DNA of 64,000 bases from Luteolibacter sp044361475 (GCA_044361475.1 JBIKIR010000005.1:1-64000), one strand, 5' to 3'. Positions 46,555-56,700 are shown, numbered from the stretch's first letter. A program made the numbers and translations. The notes: generated from the sequence alone by a model not told the origin.

Positions 46555-46566
46555 ATCCCCTAACCA

Positions 46567-47295
46567 ATGCGCCTCACATTCAAACTCACCACCTGCTTTC
46601 CAATCATCGCCCTGCTCATCACCTCATGCGCCACGGACACATCCTCGTCTTACGGCCGCGACTACTGGGGTCACCGCCCCGGACCGAAAAATTTCAAAAC
46701 CGTCATCATCGATGCCGGCCACGGCGGCAAGGACCCGGGCGCCATCAGCCCCCATACCTGCCAAAAGGAAAAGGATCTCACCCTCGACATGGCCAAACGC
46801 ATCAAAGCCGAACTCGGCGGATTCAAAACCATCCTGCTGCGCGATCACGACCACTTCATCGACCTCGATGATCGCGTCGCCCTCGCCAACAAGCGCGGCG
46901 ATGCGGTACTCCTCAGCGTCCATTTCAACAGCGGTCCTTCTCATGTGCGCGGACCTGAAACCTATTACTGGCGAGTCGACAGCCACGGCCTCGCCACCCG
47001 CTTGCAAGACGCCATGAGCGCCGCCAGCCCCGCCGAAGAAAACAACCGTGGCTTGGTCCGCCGCCGCCTGCGCCTCACCCGCAACCCGGAAATCCCCTGC
47101 GTCCTCATCGAGTGCGGCTACCTCAGCCACCCAAGCGAAAGCCGCCTCGCCGCCGATCCTGCCTACCGCCAAAAGCTCGCAGCACACATCGCCAAAGCGA
47201 TCCGCACCCAGTCATCCATCGGCGATTCCGGCACCGGCCAACTGCCACGCCCGATCAACAGCCCGCCCAGCCGACCCACCGATGCAAAGGAGTGA
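46567..47295 (+). CDS. N-acetylmuramoyl-L-alanine amidase (Amidase_3), lipoprotein
   Basis: A 242-aa cell-wall amidase that cleaves between muramic acid and the peptide stem. Zinc ligands appear as H52 (IDAGHGGKDPGA), E68 (KEKDL) and H near 119 (SVHFNS), with the catalytic E in VLIECGYLSHP. The N-terminus ends in LLITSC, so C21 may be lipidated. No peptidoglycan-binding repeat is attached. The last 30 residues are P/S-rich. Confidence 0.88.
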   Translation: MRLTFKLTTCFPIIALLITSCATDTSSSYGRDYWGHRPGPKNFKTVIIDAGHGGKDPGAISPHTCQKEKDLTLDMAKRIKAELGGFKTILLRDHDHFIDLDDRVALANKRGDAVLLSVHFNSGPSHVRGPETYYWRVDSHGLATRLQDAMSAASPAEENNRGLVRRRLRLTRNPEIPCVLIECGYLSHPSESRLAADPAYRQKLAAHIAKAIRTQSSIGDSGTGQLPRPINSPPSRPTDAKE

Positions 47296-47373
47296 TTTCT
47301 CCCAAAACCCCCACCCCAACACCCCATCGCCGCATTTGCTGAAAATTTGAGGAAAATTCGCGTGATTTCCCGA

Positions 47374-47402
47374 TTGACAGCCACCAAACGGATCCCTAGT
47401 TT
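47374..47402 (+). promoter_or_regulatory. Promoter of rplM-rpsI
   Basis: TTGACA (47374-47379), a 17-base spacer and TAGTTT (47397-47402) form a near-consensus promoter. A leader of about 45 bases follows. Confidence 0.75.
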
Positions 47403-47413
47403 GCGCCCCCCGC

Positions 47414-47433
47414 GCGACCTCAATCATGGTCGC
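47414..47433 (+). promoter_or_regulatory. Stem-loop in the rplM leader
   Basis: GCGACC, an 8-nt loop and GGTCGC form a perfect hairpin 20 bases before the rplM start codon. Ribosomal protein L13 operons are often autoregulated through such leaders; the role here is inferred. Confidence 0.45.
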
Positions 47434-47453
47434 AACCACCTCCTTACAAGCAC

Positions 47454-47885
47454 ATGAAGACATTTTCCGCCAAGCCCCAAGAAGTCGAGCGCAAGTGGTA
47501 TGTGATCGACGCCAAGGGCAAAGTCCTCGGCCAGGTCGCTGTCGAAGCCGCCCGCCTCCTCCGCGGCAAGCACAAGCCAACCTTCACCACCCACATCGAC
47601 ACCGGCGACTTCGTGGTCGTCATCAATGCCGATCAAGTCGTGCTCACCGGCGCCAAGGAAAACGCCAAAATCTACACCCGCTTCTCGGGATATGTCGGCG
47701 GACAAAAAGTCGAAACCCCACGCATGGTCCGCGAACGCCGCCCGATCCTCCTCGTCGAGCGCGCCGTCTATGGCATGCTTCCCAAGACCCGCCTCGGCAA
47801 AGCCCAATACTCCAAGCTCAAGGTCTACGCCGGTGCCGAACACCCGCACGAAGCACAACAACCCGTCGCATACGCCGTCCGCTAA
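47454..47885 (+). CDS. rplM: 50S ribosomal protein L13
   Basis: A 143-aa ribosomal protein. Typical segments: MKTFSAKPQEVERKWYVIDA, AARLLRGKHKPTFTTHIDTG, ARxxxRMLPK-like VYGMLPKTRLGK and KLKVYAGAEHPHEAQQP. It forms the standard operon with rpsI, 22 bases downstream. No Shine-Dalgarno precedes the ATG; the leader even contains CCTCCTTA, the sequence of the 16S rRNA 3' end. Confidence 0.96.
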   Translation: MKTFSAKPQEVERKWYVIDAKGKVLGQVAVEAARLLRGKHKPTFTTHIDTGDFVVVINADQVVLTGAKENAKIYTRFSGYVGGQKVETPRMVRERRPILLVERAVYGMLPKTRLGKAQYSKLKVYAGAEHPHEAQQPVAYAVR

Positions 47886-47907
47886 GCGCACTTAATTTTC
47901 TCCTACC

Positions 47908-48300
47908 ATGTCCACAACCTCACCTAGCGCCACCGGCCGCCGCAAAACCGCAGTCTCGAGAGTCTGGCTCACCGAAGGCACCGGCCAAATCATCATCAAC
48001 TCGCGCCCCTTCGAAGACTACCTCCCCACGATCGAACTTCAAAACGCGATTCTCGCCCCATTCCAAGCGACCTCGCTGACCAACAAGTACGATGTCAATG
48101 TGGTCGTCAAAGGCGGCGGCATCCACGCACAAGCCGTTTCGATCCGCCACGCGATCTCACGCAGCCTCACCCAGGTCGATCCCGAGAACCGCAAGGTCAT
48201 CAAGCCGCTCGGTTTCCTCACCCGCGACCCGCGCATGAAGGAACGCAAAAAGTCCGGTCAACCCGGTGCTCGGAAGCGCTTCCAATTCTCCAAGCGCTGA
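47908..48300 (+). CDS. rpsI: 30S ribosomal protein S9
   Basis: A 130-aa ribosomal protein with GRRKTAVSRVWLTEGTG near the start, VVVKGGGIHAQAVSIRHAIS in the middle and the basic C-terminal tail ending QFSKR that reaches the P-site tRNA. It is followed by a terminator. Confidence 0.96.
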   Translation: MSTTSPSATGRRKTAVSRVWLTEGTGQIIINSRPFEDYLPTIELQNAILAPFQATSLTNKYDVNVVVKGGGIHAQAVSIRHAISRSLTQVDPENRKVIKPLGFLTRDPRMKERKKSGQPGARKRFQFSKR

Positions 48301-48321
48301 TCCCTGCCATCACATCACTCA

Positions 48322-48362
48322 ACAAAAAAACCGCAACCCCATGGGCTGCGGTTTTTTTGTTT
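48322..48362. terminator. Terminator after rpsI, possibly bidirectional
   Basis: ACCGCAACCC pairs with GGGCTGCGGT (one mismatch) with A7 on the left and T7 on the right, so it can stop transcription from rpsI (+) and from the FN3 gene (-), which ends at 48394. Confidence 0.85.
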
Positions 48363-48393
48363 CAATGCGCGAAACTCAACGCGCTTCGGAGGC

Positions 48394-49473
48394 TCACTGC
48401 GCGAGCTGGCTTACCGCCAACCTCGCAAACAAACTTCCCTTTGTTGCGAGACTCGTCGGCAAATACACTCTCACGATATCAACACCAGGCCCCGCGGCAT
48501 TCGCTTCTTCAAGCACCACCACACCTGGCAAACCGCTACTTTCTTCCCAGCCAGAAGTAAGATCCCTGCTGACCTCAACACTGGCCGCAATACTCGAGTC
48601 ACCGGCAACAAGCTGGGCACGACGATAGCTAAACACCAGATAGGACTCACTCACACCATCGCCATCAGGATCGGCCGTCACATTCGACGCGGTCGGCGAC
48701 AAGCCAGCATCAAAACCACCGGCAGAATCTCCGCCCAGATAGGAGTTCAGCACATTGGCCGACGAACCCGCATCCGAAGACAGGCTGCTCACCGTGGGCG
48801 AACCTTGTTGCAATAGCGTGAAGGACGAAGTCGCAGCAACGGCAGGTGCACCATTGTAAACCAACTCGCTCGAAGGATCACTGGCCATGCCGGCATAATT
48901 CACCGCCGTCACAGCAAAGTAATAGGTCTTTCCCTGCTCCAAATTACTCACCGTAGCACGAGTGTTGCGACCGACATCCACCACTTGATTGTATTGACCC
49001 GATGAAGTTCCATAGCTCAAGCGATAAGCGGAAATGTCGGTCTCAGGATTGGGGTTCCAAGCCAAGTTGAGATTGAAATAAAGCGGTGGCGTTTGGTACG
49101 AAACTTCAGCCGATGGATCACTCTGCATGCCCGCGTAATTCACGGCAGCGACCGCAAAATAATAAGTACGACCAGCCTCGAGATTGGTGACAAGCGTACG
49201 CGTATCGCGTCCCACTTCCTTGACCTGGGTGTACTGTCCGGAGCTGGTTCCATAGCTCAGCCGATAACCGGCAATGTCGGTTTCCGGGTTGGCGTTCCAA
49301 GCCAGGCCAACATCTGCGGCGCCGGCAATGCTGGAAAGGCTAAATCCCGCCAGTGCTACGAAAGCCGCAAGCGCAGAGCGCTTTGTCAGCACGCGTGTTC
49401 CGGGGATTGACTCGATGACACGACCGGAATTCCGGCCAACAATTGGTTTATGTGTGGATGTTTGGGTAAGCAT
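48394..49473 (-). CDS. Secreted protein with two tandem fibronectin type III domains
   Basis: A 359-aa exported protein; a charged N-terminus of about 30 residues precedes the hydrophobic stretch AAFVALAGFSLSSIAGAAD. Two FN3 domains (about 54-130 and 134-207) are nearly identical, both holding RLSYGTSSGQY and TYYFAV-AVNYAGM. The C-terminal 150 residues are S/A/G-rich with DPDGDGVS, a calcium-binding-like stretch, and end SLFARLAVSQ, a tail common in verrucomicrobial exported proteins. Probably a surface or matrix protein. Confidence 0.8.
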   Translation of the reverse strand: MLTQTSTHKPIVGRNSGRVIESIPGTRVLTKRSALAAFVALAGFSLSSIAGAADVGLAWNANPETDIAGYRLSYGTSSGQYTQVKEVGRDTRTLVTNLEAGRTYYFAVAAVNYAGMQSDPSAEVSYQTPPLYFNLNLAWNPNPETDISAYRLSYGTSSGQYNQVVDVGRNTRATVSNLEQGKTYYFAVTAVNYAGMASDPSSELVYNGAPAVAATSSFTLLQQGSPTVSSLSSDAGSSANVLNSYLGGDSAGGFDAGLSPTASNVTADPDGDGVSESYLVFSYRRAQLVAGDSSIAASVEVSRDLTSGWEESSGLPGVVVLEEANAAGPGVDIVRVYLPTSLATKGSLFARLAVSQLAQ

Positions 49474-49630
49474 GATTTGATGCCACTACCCATCGTCCGC
49501 AAAACCAACTAGGCAAGATGAGCGATTCTACCGATGACTGCAAATAATACACCCCTACTCGCCGTTCGCTAGAACGCGACCACTCCCGTCTCGCGCCATC
49601 GCGTGGATTGCGCCATCACGCCTAAAACGC

Positions 49631-51079
49631 ATGCTTCACCATACCAATCCCCCCATGCGAGCCACATCACACATTGCAGAAAAGCCCCGCGAAACGGGTG
49701 CCACCGAAGAAAAAAAGACAACTCACAACCTTCTCATAATTGATGGAGATACAAACAGCGCCTCACGCATCAGCGAAATGTTTGAAAATCACCATGTGTC
49801 ATGCGTCACATGCTCCAGCCTCGCAGACGCCACCAGCATGCTCCAGCAAGAGCAACCCTTGGATGCTGCCTTGGTCGACCTCACCCTACCCAACGGCGAT
49901 GGAATCGAAGCCATCCGAATCGCAAGAAAAACACGGCCCGACCTCCCGTGCATCGTCCTGAGCGCCAGAAGCGACACCCCATCTGTCGTGCTGGCCATGA
50001 AAGCTGGGGCAATCGATTACCTCACAAAACCCTGTCGACCATCGACATTGCTATCAACGGTTTCACGAGCGATCGACGATCAGCGGCACAAGACACACAC
50101 AGCGCATGCGACAGCTCAGAGCCGAAGCCGCTGGCAGTCACCTGCCATGCGCCAAGCCATGCTCGATGCCCGCGATGCAGCCAAAACAATCTCGCCCGTC
50201 ATGATTGTTGGCCCCCCCGGCAGCGGAAAAAAATCCATCGCCCAATGGATCCATCGCAAAAGTTCGCGAGCCGGCCAGTGTTTCATCAGCATCGATGCAT
50301 CCCACATACCCCAAACCCGGGTCGAACAGGAACTTTTTGGCAAGCCTCTTACCAACCAGAACGGATCCACCCACGCCCATATGACCCCCAAAATACAAGC
50401 CTGCATGGGTGGCACGCTTTACATCGAAAACCTTCAATGCCTTTCAACAAAGGCACAGACCGAATTGCTCGAATGGATCAAACAAAACCAATCCTCCTCA
50501 GCAGAAAAATCCTGTCACCTCATCACCTCGGTAGCAGCCGACGTCAACGACCTCCAATCAAACGCCCGGGCTGAACAATTGAGGCCCGATCTTTGGTACG
50601 CCGCCTCCGTATATCGCGTCAATGTTCCCGGCTTGACCCAAAGGTCACAAGATATTCCCCAGCTGTGTGAAAACATCGTTTCACACATCTGTGCCATCCA
50701 CCATCTCCGAGTGCCGGGCATCACGCGTAAAGCCATGGAGTTGCTCTGCGATTACTCATGGCCTGGCAACATCGGCGAACTCCACAGCGTGCTGGAACAC
50801 GCCGTCACCCATACAAACGACCGACTCATCGGCCCCAGCGACTTGGCTCACCTCAATAATCTACACGCCAAACAACCATCCGAGGCGGAAGACTTGGAAA
50901 GCAACGCCGGGAGCATCGAAGCCCTCACCAAAACGAGCCTCATCAACGCCCTCGATGCATGCCAAGGCAACCGCCGACGTGCAGCCAAGAGACTCAAGGT
51001 CAGCTTGCGAACCATTTACAACATGATCAACCGCTACGGACTCCCCAAAAAGCAACCGCGAAAAACGAGCTCCAAGTAG
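49631..51079 (+). CDS. NtrC-like response regulator with degenerate AAA+ domain
   Basis: A 482-aa regulator. Receiver domain about 31-150 with acidic D38/D40, phosphoacceptor D83 (ALVDLTLP) and K133 (YLTKP). The AAA+ domain (about 165-400) keeps a Walker A-like GPPGSGKK (K200), but the GAFTGA loop that contacts sigma-54 is missing (FGKPLTNQNGST), Walker B reads GTLYIEN for GTLFLDE, and the sensor II Arg of WPGNVREL is Gly (WPGNIGEL). The Fis-type HTH is intact (SLINALDACQGNRRRAAKRL). It probably binds DNA without activating sigma-54. No sensor kinase gene is adjacent. Confidence 0.8.
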   Translation: MLHHTNPPMRATSHIAEKPRETGATEEKKTTHNLLIIDGDTNSASRISEMFENHHVSCVTCSSLADATSMLQQEQPLDAALVDLTLPNGDGIEAIRIARKTRPDLPCIVLSARSDTPSVVLAMKAGAIDYLTKPCRPSTLLSTVSRAIDDQRHKTHTAHATAQSRSRWQSPAMRQAMLDARDAAKTISPVMIVGPPGSGKKSIAQWIHRKSSRAGQCFISIDASHIPQTRVEQELFGKPLTNQNGSTHAHMTPKIQACMGGTLYIENLQCLSTKAQTELLEWIKQNQSSSAEKSCHLITSVAADVNDLQSNARAEQLRPDLWYAASVYRVNVPGLTQRSQDIPQLCENIVSHICAIHHLRVPGITRKAMELLCDYSWPGNIGELHSVLEHAVTHTNDRLIGPSDLAHLNNLHAKQPSEAEDLESNAGSIEALTKTSLINALDACQGNRRRAAKRLKVSLRTIYNMINRYGLPKKQPRKTSSK

Positions 51080-51156
51080 ACGCACTGCGCTTTCGATTGC
51101 CTCATGGCATTCCCGCCATCGCTCGAGTCAATCTATTCGACAGCATTCGCACTGCC

Positions 51157-51537
51157 TCACGACTCAGCCAGCCAGTCACCGCTGGCGATCAACTTGGCTT
51201 CATCAGGATCTCCAAGCCATTCCCACATCCAAGCCTCGATCACGTATGATGTGCCAGCCTCACCAGTCACTTTGACAGGAACCATCACCCTTCGATATCC
51301 GTTGCCTTCAAACTCATCAAGCGCTTCGATCGTCGGCGCATCGGTCTCAAAAATTTCCCCCATCACCGGCGCGGCATTTTCATCGGCCACAACACCGGGA
51401 TACCAATCGATGCGATAGAGCCTCCCAAGCACTGCTCCCTCAGTGACAAAGCGCGCCTGCGTCATGCGGAAATGATTCGATGCACCGCGACGCAAGGTCC
51501 CGTACACGAAAACCATTTCGTGCAAATCTTCCATCAC
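51157..51537 (-). CDS. Gamma-glutamylcyclotransferase (GGCT)-like protein
   Basis: A 126-aa protein with the GGCT fold: VFVYGTLRRGASNHF at the N-terminus and the catalytic Glu in ALDEFEGNGYRR. The family forms pyroglutamate from gamma-glutamyl peptides. It overlaps the end of obg by 4 bases and so is in its operon. Confidence 0.85.
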   Translation of the reverse strand: MMEDLHEMVFVYGTLRRGASNHFRMTQARFVTEGAVLGRLYRIDWYPGVVADENAAPVMGEIFETDAPTIEALDEFEGNGYRRVMVPVKVTGEAGTSYVIEAWMWEWLGDPDEAKLIASGDWLAES

Positions 51538-52589
51538 CCCTCGTTCGGATGGGTGGCAACTTCGCTGTCGAGCATGCGGCGAAGGTCGTCCATGCCCTCA
51601 CCGCTCTCGGCGGAAATTGGTATGATCTCAACCTTCGGGAAGCGCTGACGGAAATTCGCGAGGTGCTCGGCGGCGCCTTCGAGGTCCATCTTGTTGGCCA
51701 CGACCTTCCACGGAAAGCGCGCAAGCTCCTCGTCGTATTCGCGAATTTCGCGGCGCAAAATCTCCAAATCGGAAACCGGGTCACGGCATTCGCTACCGGC
51801 CATATCGACCACGAACAGCAGTATGCGACAGCGGGTGATGTGACGCAAAAATTCATGACCCAACCCGCGGTTTTCGTGAGCGCCTTCGATCAAGCCAGGA
51901 ATGTCGGCGATCGTGCAGCGGCGAAATCCAGGAAACTCGAGCACACCCACCACCGGTTGCAGCGTGGTGAAAGGATACGAGGCCACCTTCGGCTTCGCAG
52001 CGGAGAGCTTGCCAAGCAGCGTCGATTTTCCCGCATTGGGAAATCCGACCAAACCAACATCAGCGATGCGCCTCAGCTCGAGATAAAAAACACCTAGCTC
52101 ACCCGGCGTGCCGAGCGTGCACTCAACCGGCGCACGGTTGGTGGGGGTTCGGAAATGCCAGTTGCCTTTGCCCGGCTCACCACCCTTGCAGAGCACAAAT
52201 TCCTGACCGTTTTCCGTGAGGTCCGCGATCGGCTCGAGGTCGATACCTTCATCACCGCGCTCCATTTCCACAGCTTCTTGCACGGTCGCGGCATTCGCAC
52301 GATAAACCACCGTGCCAGGCGGCACCCGGCCAATGACCAGTTTGCCACCCTTGCCAGTCTTGCGCGTGCCACCGCCATTCTTACCATTCTCAGCGATGAG
52401 CTTGGGATCGAAATGATACTGGCGGAGATTGTCCGTCGATGGGTCGACCACCAACACGACACTTCCGCCCGCACCACCATCACCACCATCCGGGCCACCT
52501 CGCGGCACAAATTTCTCCCGGCGCCAGGAAACAATCCCGTCACCACCATCGCCGGCCTTCGCGAAGATCCGAATGTGATCAATGAACAT
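51534..52589 (-). CDS. obg: GTPase Obg/CgtA
   Basis: A 351-aa ribosome-assembly GTPase. The glycine-rich Obg domain opens MFIDHIRIFAKAGDGGDG, and the GTPase domain has GFPNAGKSTLLG, DIPGLIEGAHENRGLGHEFL, NKMDLEG and the G5 region PISAESGEG. There is no long C-terminal extension beyond the G domain, as in the minimal forms. The following gene on the same strand is the GGCT-like protein. Confidence 0.95.
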   Translation of the reverse strand: MFIDHIRIFAKAGDGGDGIVSWRREKFVPRGGPDGGDGGAGGSVVLVVDPSTDNLRQYHFDPKLIAENGKNGGGTRKTGKGGKLVIGRVPPGTVVYRANAATVQEAVEMERGDEGIDLEPIADLTENGQEFVLCKGGEPGKGNWHFRTPTNRAPVECTLGTPGELGVFYLELRRIADVGLVGFPNAGKSTLLGKLSAAKPKVASYPFTTLQPVVGVLEFPGFRRCTIADIPGLIEGAHENRGLGHEFLRHITRCRILLFVVDMAGSECRDPVSDLEILRREIREYDEELARFPWKVVANKMDLEGAAEHLANFRQRFPKVEIIPISAESGEGMDDLRRMLDSEVATHPNEG

Positions 52590-52700
52590 GCCGCACCATC
52601 ACCTCCCGCGGACCCGCGGTCAACGGCAATGCATCGTGACTCTTGCATACGCTCACCCGCCAAGCTAATGCTCCCCACCAACTCCGCACTCCCACACCCC

Positions 52701-53522
52701 ATGCTCCTTCCCTTTTACAAAATGAACGGCGCCGGCAATGACTTCATCGTCATCGACAACCGCGACCTCTCAATCAAACTCGATGCACAAACGATCGAAG
52801 CCCTCTGCGACCGCCACCGTGGCATCGGCGCCGACGGATTGCTCGCGGTCGAACCCGCGCAACACGGCGCAAACTTCCGCTTCCGCTACTACAATGCCGA
52901 TGGCGGCGAAGCCGAAATGTGCGGCAATGGCGCCCGTTGCTTCGGCCGCTTCACCGCCCACCTCGGTGATAACATCGCCGATCGTGTCACCTTCGAAACG
53001 ATCGCCGGCACGCTCGCCGCCGACATGGTCGGTGAAAATGTCCGCATCGCGATGTCCGAACCAAACGACCTGAAGCTCAACACGCCCACCAAGGTCGCCG
53101 GACTCAACACAGCAATCCATTTCGTCAACACCGGTGTACCCCATGCTGTGAGCTATCTGCCCGATGCTGATGCGCTCGACGCACTCGATGTCTTCACCAT
53201 CGGTCGCGCGATCCGCCGCCACGACGACTTCGCACCCGCCGGCACCAACGCCAACTTCGCCACCGTACTCATCCCCGGCCACATCCGCATCCGCACCTAC
53301 GAACGCGGCGTCGAGGATGAGACCCTCGCCTGCGGCACCGGCATGGTCGCCTGCGCCCTCATCCACCACCTGCTCACCGACGCTCCCTCACCGATCAAGG
53401 TGGATGTTGCGGGCGGCGACACATTGGAAATCGGCTTCGAAAAATCCGGCCCACAAAGTTTCTCAAATGTCACGCTCACCGGCCCCGCCGACTTTGTCTT
53501 CGAGGGCGAAATCGAAATTTGA
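52701..53522 (+). CDS. dapF: Diaminopimelate epimerase
   Basis: Converts LL- to meso-diaminopimelate for lysine and peptidoglycan. The 273-aa protein has FYKMNGAGNDFIVIDNRD at the start and the two catalytic cysteines at C74 (MCGNGARC) and C211 (ACGTGM). The start at 52701 fits the family; the frame is open further upstream through the obg promoter region. Confidence 0.95.
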   Translation: MLLPFYKMNGAGNDFIVIDNRDLSIKLDAQTIEALCDRHRGIGADGLLAVEPAQHGANFRFRYYNADGGEAEMCGNGARCFGRFTAHLGDNIADRVTFETIAGTLAADMVGENVRIAMSEPNDLKLNTPTKVAGLNTAIHFVNTGVPHAVSYLPDADALDALDVFTIGRAIRRHDDFAPAGTNANFATVLIPGHIRIRTYERGVEDETLACGTGMVACALIHHLLTDAPSPIKVDVAGGDTLEIGFEKSGPQSFSNVTLTGPADFVFEGEIEI

Positions 53523-53716
53523 GGCCACCCTCAACAGCCGGAGCGACAAATTGTTTCAGGAATCCTAAATACCCAAAATCACAATATGTAGTGTTATTTT
53601 TGCATTTAAGCACCACATTTAGTGTCATTTCGCTCGATTGGATTGCGATCTGCACCTTGGGCCAGTAGCTTGTGGAATCCCGAATCCCTCCGGGTTCATT
53701 TCCCAACTCCTGTCCC

Positions 53717-56700
53717 ATGTACCTCAAAACTCTCGAAATCCAAGGCTTCAAGTCCTTCGCCGACAAGACCGTGTTCGAATTCGCCGAGGGCGTCACTGGC
53801 ATCGTCGGCCCCAACGGCTGCGGCAAATCCAATGTGGTCGATGCGATCCGCTGGGTGCTCGGCGAAACCTCCGCCAAAGCTCTGCGCGGTGGCGAAATGG
53901 CCGATGTCATCTTCAACGGCACCGAGAAACGCAAGCCGCTCGGCATGGCCGAAGTCACGCTCACGATGGCCGATTGCGAACAGGCGCTGAAGGTCGATTA
54001 CAACGAGGTCTCGATCACCCGCCGGGTCTATCGCGACGGCAAATCGGAATATCGCATCAACAACACGCTCTGCCGCCTCAAGGACATCCATGATATGCTC
54101 ATGGATACCGGCATCGGCCGCACGGCATATTCAATCATGGCGCAAGGTCAGATCGACCAGATCCTTTCGTCAAAACCCGAGGAACGCCGCGCGGTGTTCG
54201 AGGAGGCCGCCGGCATCACGAAGTTCAAGCGCGAGAAAAAGGAAGCGCTGCGCAAACTCGAATACACCGAAGCCAACCTGCTGCGGGTTTCGGATGTGCT
54301 CGCCGAACAGGAGCGCCGCATGAACTCACTCAAGCGCCAAGTCGCGAAAGCCCGCCGCTACCAGGCGCTCGCCGCCGACACCCGCATCCTCGACACGCAC
54401 CTCGGCCATCGGAAATTCATCGAGCTCACCGCCGAGCGCGATGAGTTGCTCACCTCAATCCGCGGGCTAGAAGTCCGCGACACTGAGCTCTCGATGCAAC
54501 TTCCCGCAAAAGAGGAAGCGGTCAACGAAGCCCGCGCCTCCGCCCGCGTCTTCGAAGGCGAACTCGCCGAGATCCGCCAGCGCCTCAACGAACACCGCAA
54601 CGCACTCAACAGCGCCGAAGGACGCATCGCTTTCAACGAGGAACGCAAACACGAACTCGAGTCGCGCATCCGCCAGAACCGCGAGGATATCCAATCGACC
54701 CGCGACAAACTCGCCCAACAGGAATTTGATTTCATCGCCGCCAACGAATCGCTCGATCAACTCAACCGCCACATCGCCGAAAAGGAATTGCGCCTCGCCG
54801 AAATGGAGGAACGCACGCGCGGAGCACGCGCCGAACGCGAAGGACTCGAAAACTCGTTGCGCACCTCCCGCGCCGAAGCGAACCGCACGCAGTCGCTCAT
54901 CGCCGCCGTACAGGCAAAAATCGAATCTTCACTCGCACAACTCGAAGGCAACCGCGACCGCGCCCGCCAACTCGCCGATGAGGAACAACGCCTCAACCTC
55001 GAAATGGAAGAGGGCCGCTCCGAACAATCACGCATCCAAAGCGAGGTCGAAACATCTGCCGCACAAATTTCCGAACTCGAAGAGGCATTCCAAAGCGCCG
55101 AACGCGCCTACCAACACACCCGCGGCGACCTCGATGCGGCACGCACCGCTGCCACGGAATCCAACCGCACACTCGCCCAACGCTCGGCCCGCTTCGAAGC
55201 AGTACGCCAACTTGTGGAAAGCGGCGAAGGCTTTGAAAAAGGCACCCGCAATGTGCTCAACGGACTCGACGCTCCCGACCATTTCAAACCCGCCATCCAC
55301 GGCGTGCTGGCCTCATTCATCGAGGCCGATAACGACTGCGCCCGCGCGATCGAATCCGCCCTCGGCAATCACCTGCAGGCCGTACTCGTACAGGACCAGG
55401 CCGTCGCCGAAGCCATCATCGAACGCCTCACCGCCAAGCAACTCGGCATCGCGGCGATCATCCCCGAATCCTTCGTCGCGCACGCCGCAGGCACCCAAAT
55501 GGAAGCCCTGCCGGAAGGTGCCACCGCATGGGCACTCGACCGTGTGAAATCAGACAAACGCATCTCCGGCATCATCGAGCGCCTGCTCGACCGCGTACTC
55601 ATTGTGCCCAACCTCGCGACTGCATTGCGACTGCGCCCAAACCACCCTGGTGTCACTTTTGTCACGCTCGCCGGTGTGATCCTCGGCGGCGAAGGCACGC
55701 TGCGCGGCGGTTCAACCGCCGAGGGCTCGACCTCAGTGCTCGAACTTCGCAACGAAGTACGCACGCTCGAAAACGAAGTCGCAACACTCGCCCAAGCCGA
55801 TGAAGCCGCACGCCGCCGCGTGACCGACACGGAGGCAAACCTCGAACAACTTCGCGAGGAAGTGGAAGTCGCCCGCGAACGACTGCAACGCCAAAAGGTC
55901 GAACTCTCAACTCTCCAAGGCCAACTCACCCTCGCCACCCGCGAAGTCGAAAACCTCGACACCAAACTCGAAAATGTCCGCTGGGAACGCGGCGAACTCG
56001 ACAACCGCGAACGCGCCGCCGCCGAAAGCCGCGTCCAACTCGAAGCGGAACTCCACCAGTCGCGCGAACGCCTCGAAGGCCTCGAAACCGACGCCCGCCG
56101 CCTCCAGTCAGAAGCGGACTCAATCGTCCAACGCGAAGGCGAACTCACCAACGACCTCAACAACCTCCGCACCGAACTCGCCGTCGAACGCCGCGCGAAA
56201 CAAGCCGCCGAGGAACAACAACGGCCCATGGAAAATCGCCTCTCGGAACTCCGCGAAGCATCCATCCGCCGCGAAGCGGAAATCGAATCGTTCACCCAAC
56301 GCATCGACGACGCCAGCGCCGAAAACAGCCGACTCGCCGAAGAATGTGAAACCCATCGACTCGAAACCGAAGACCTCGAAAAAGAAATCGAATCCCGCTC
56401 AAGCGGACGCGCCGCTCTTCTCGAATCCATCGAGAGCGCCGAAACGGAACTCGCCGCACTCCGCCGCGACCTTTCACGCATCAACGAACAAAAAGGCCGC
56501 GAGGAAATCGCCGCGACCAAGCTCGACCTGCGCCTCGAAAACCTCAACAACTCGATCGCCGAACGCTACCAAATCGACCTCAGCAACTTTGAGCCCGATG
56601 CCCACGCGCTCCTCGCCAGCGTGGCATCACAAAAAGCCCTCCAAGCCCGCGGCGGCAAACAAACGGTGGTCGCCGCCGATGAGGATGACTCATTCACATC

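Noticed and set aside
49460..49480. Possible sigma-54 promoter (TGGCA ... TGC) before the FN3 gene on the minus strand
   Set aside because: Spacing between GG and GC is one base too long and the site overlaps the start codon.
55369..56550. 393-codon Ser/Arg-rich minus-strand frame opposite smc
   Set aside because: Low-complexity R/S product antisense to the SMC coiled coil, explained by its Glu/Ala codons.
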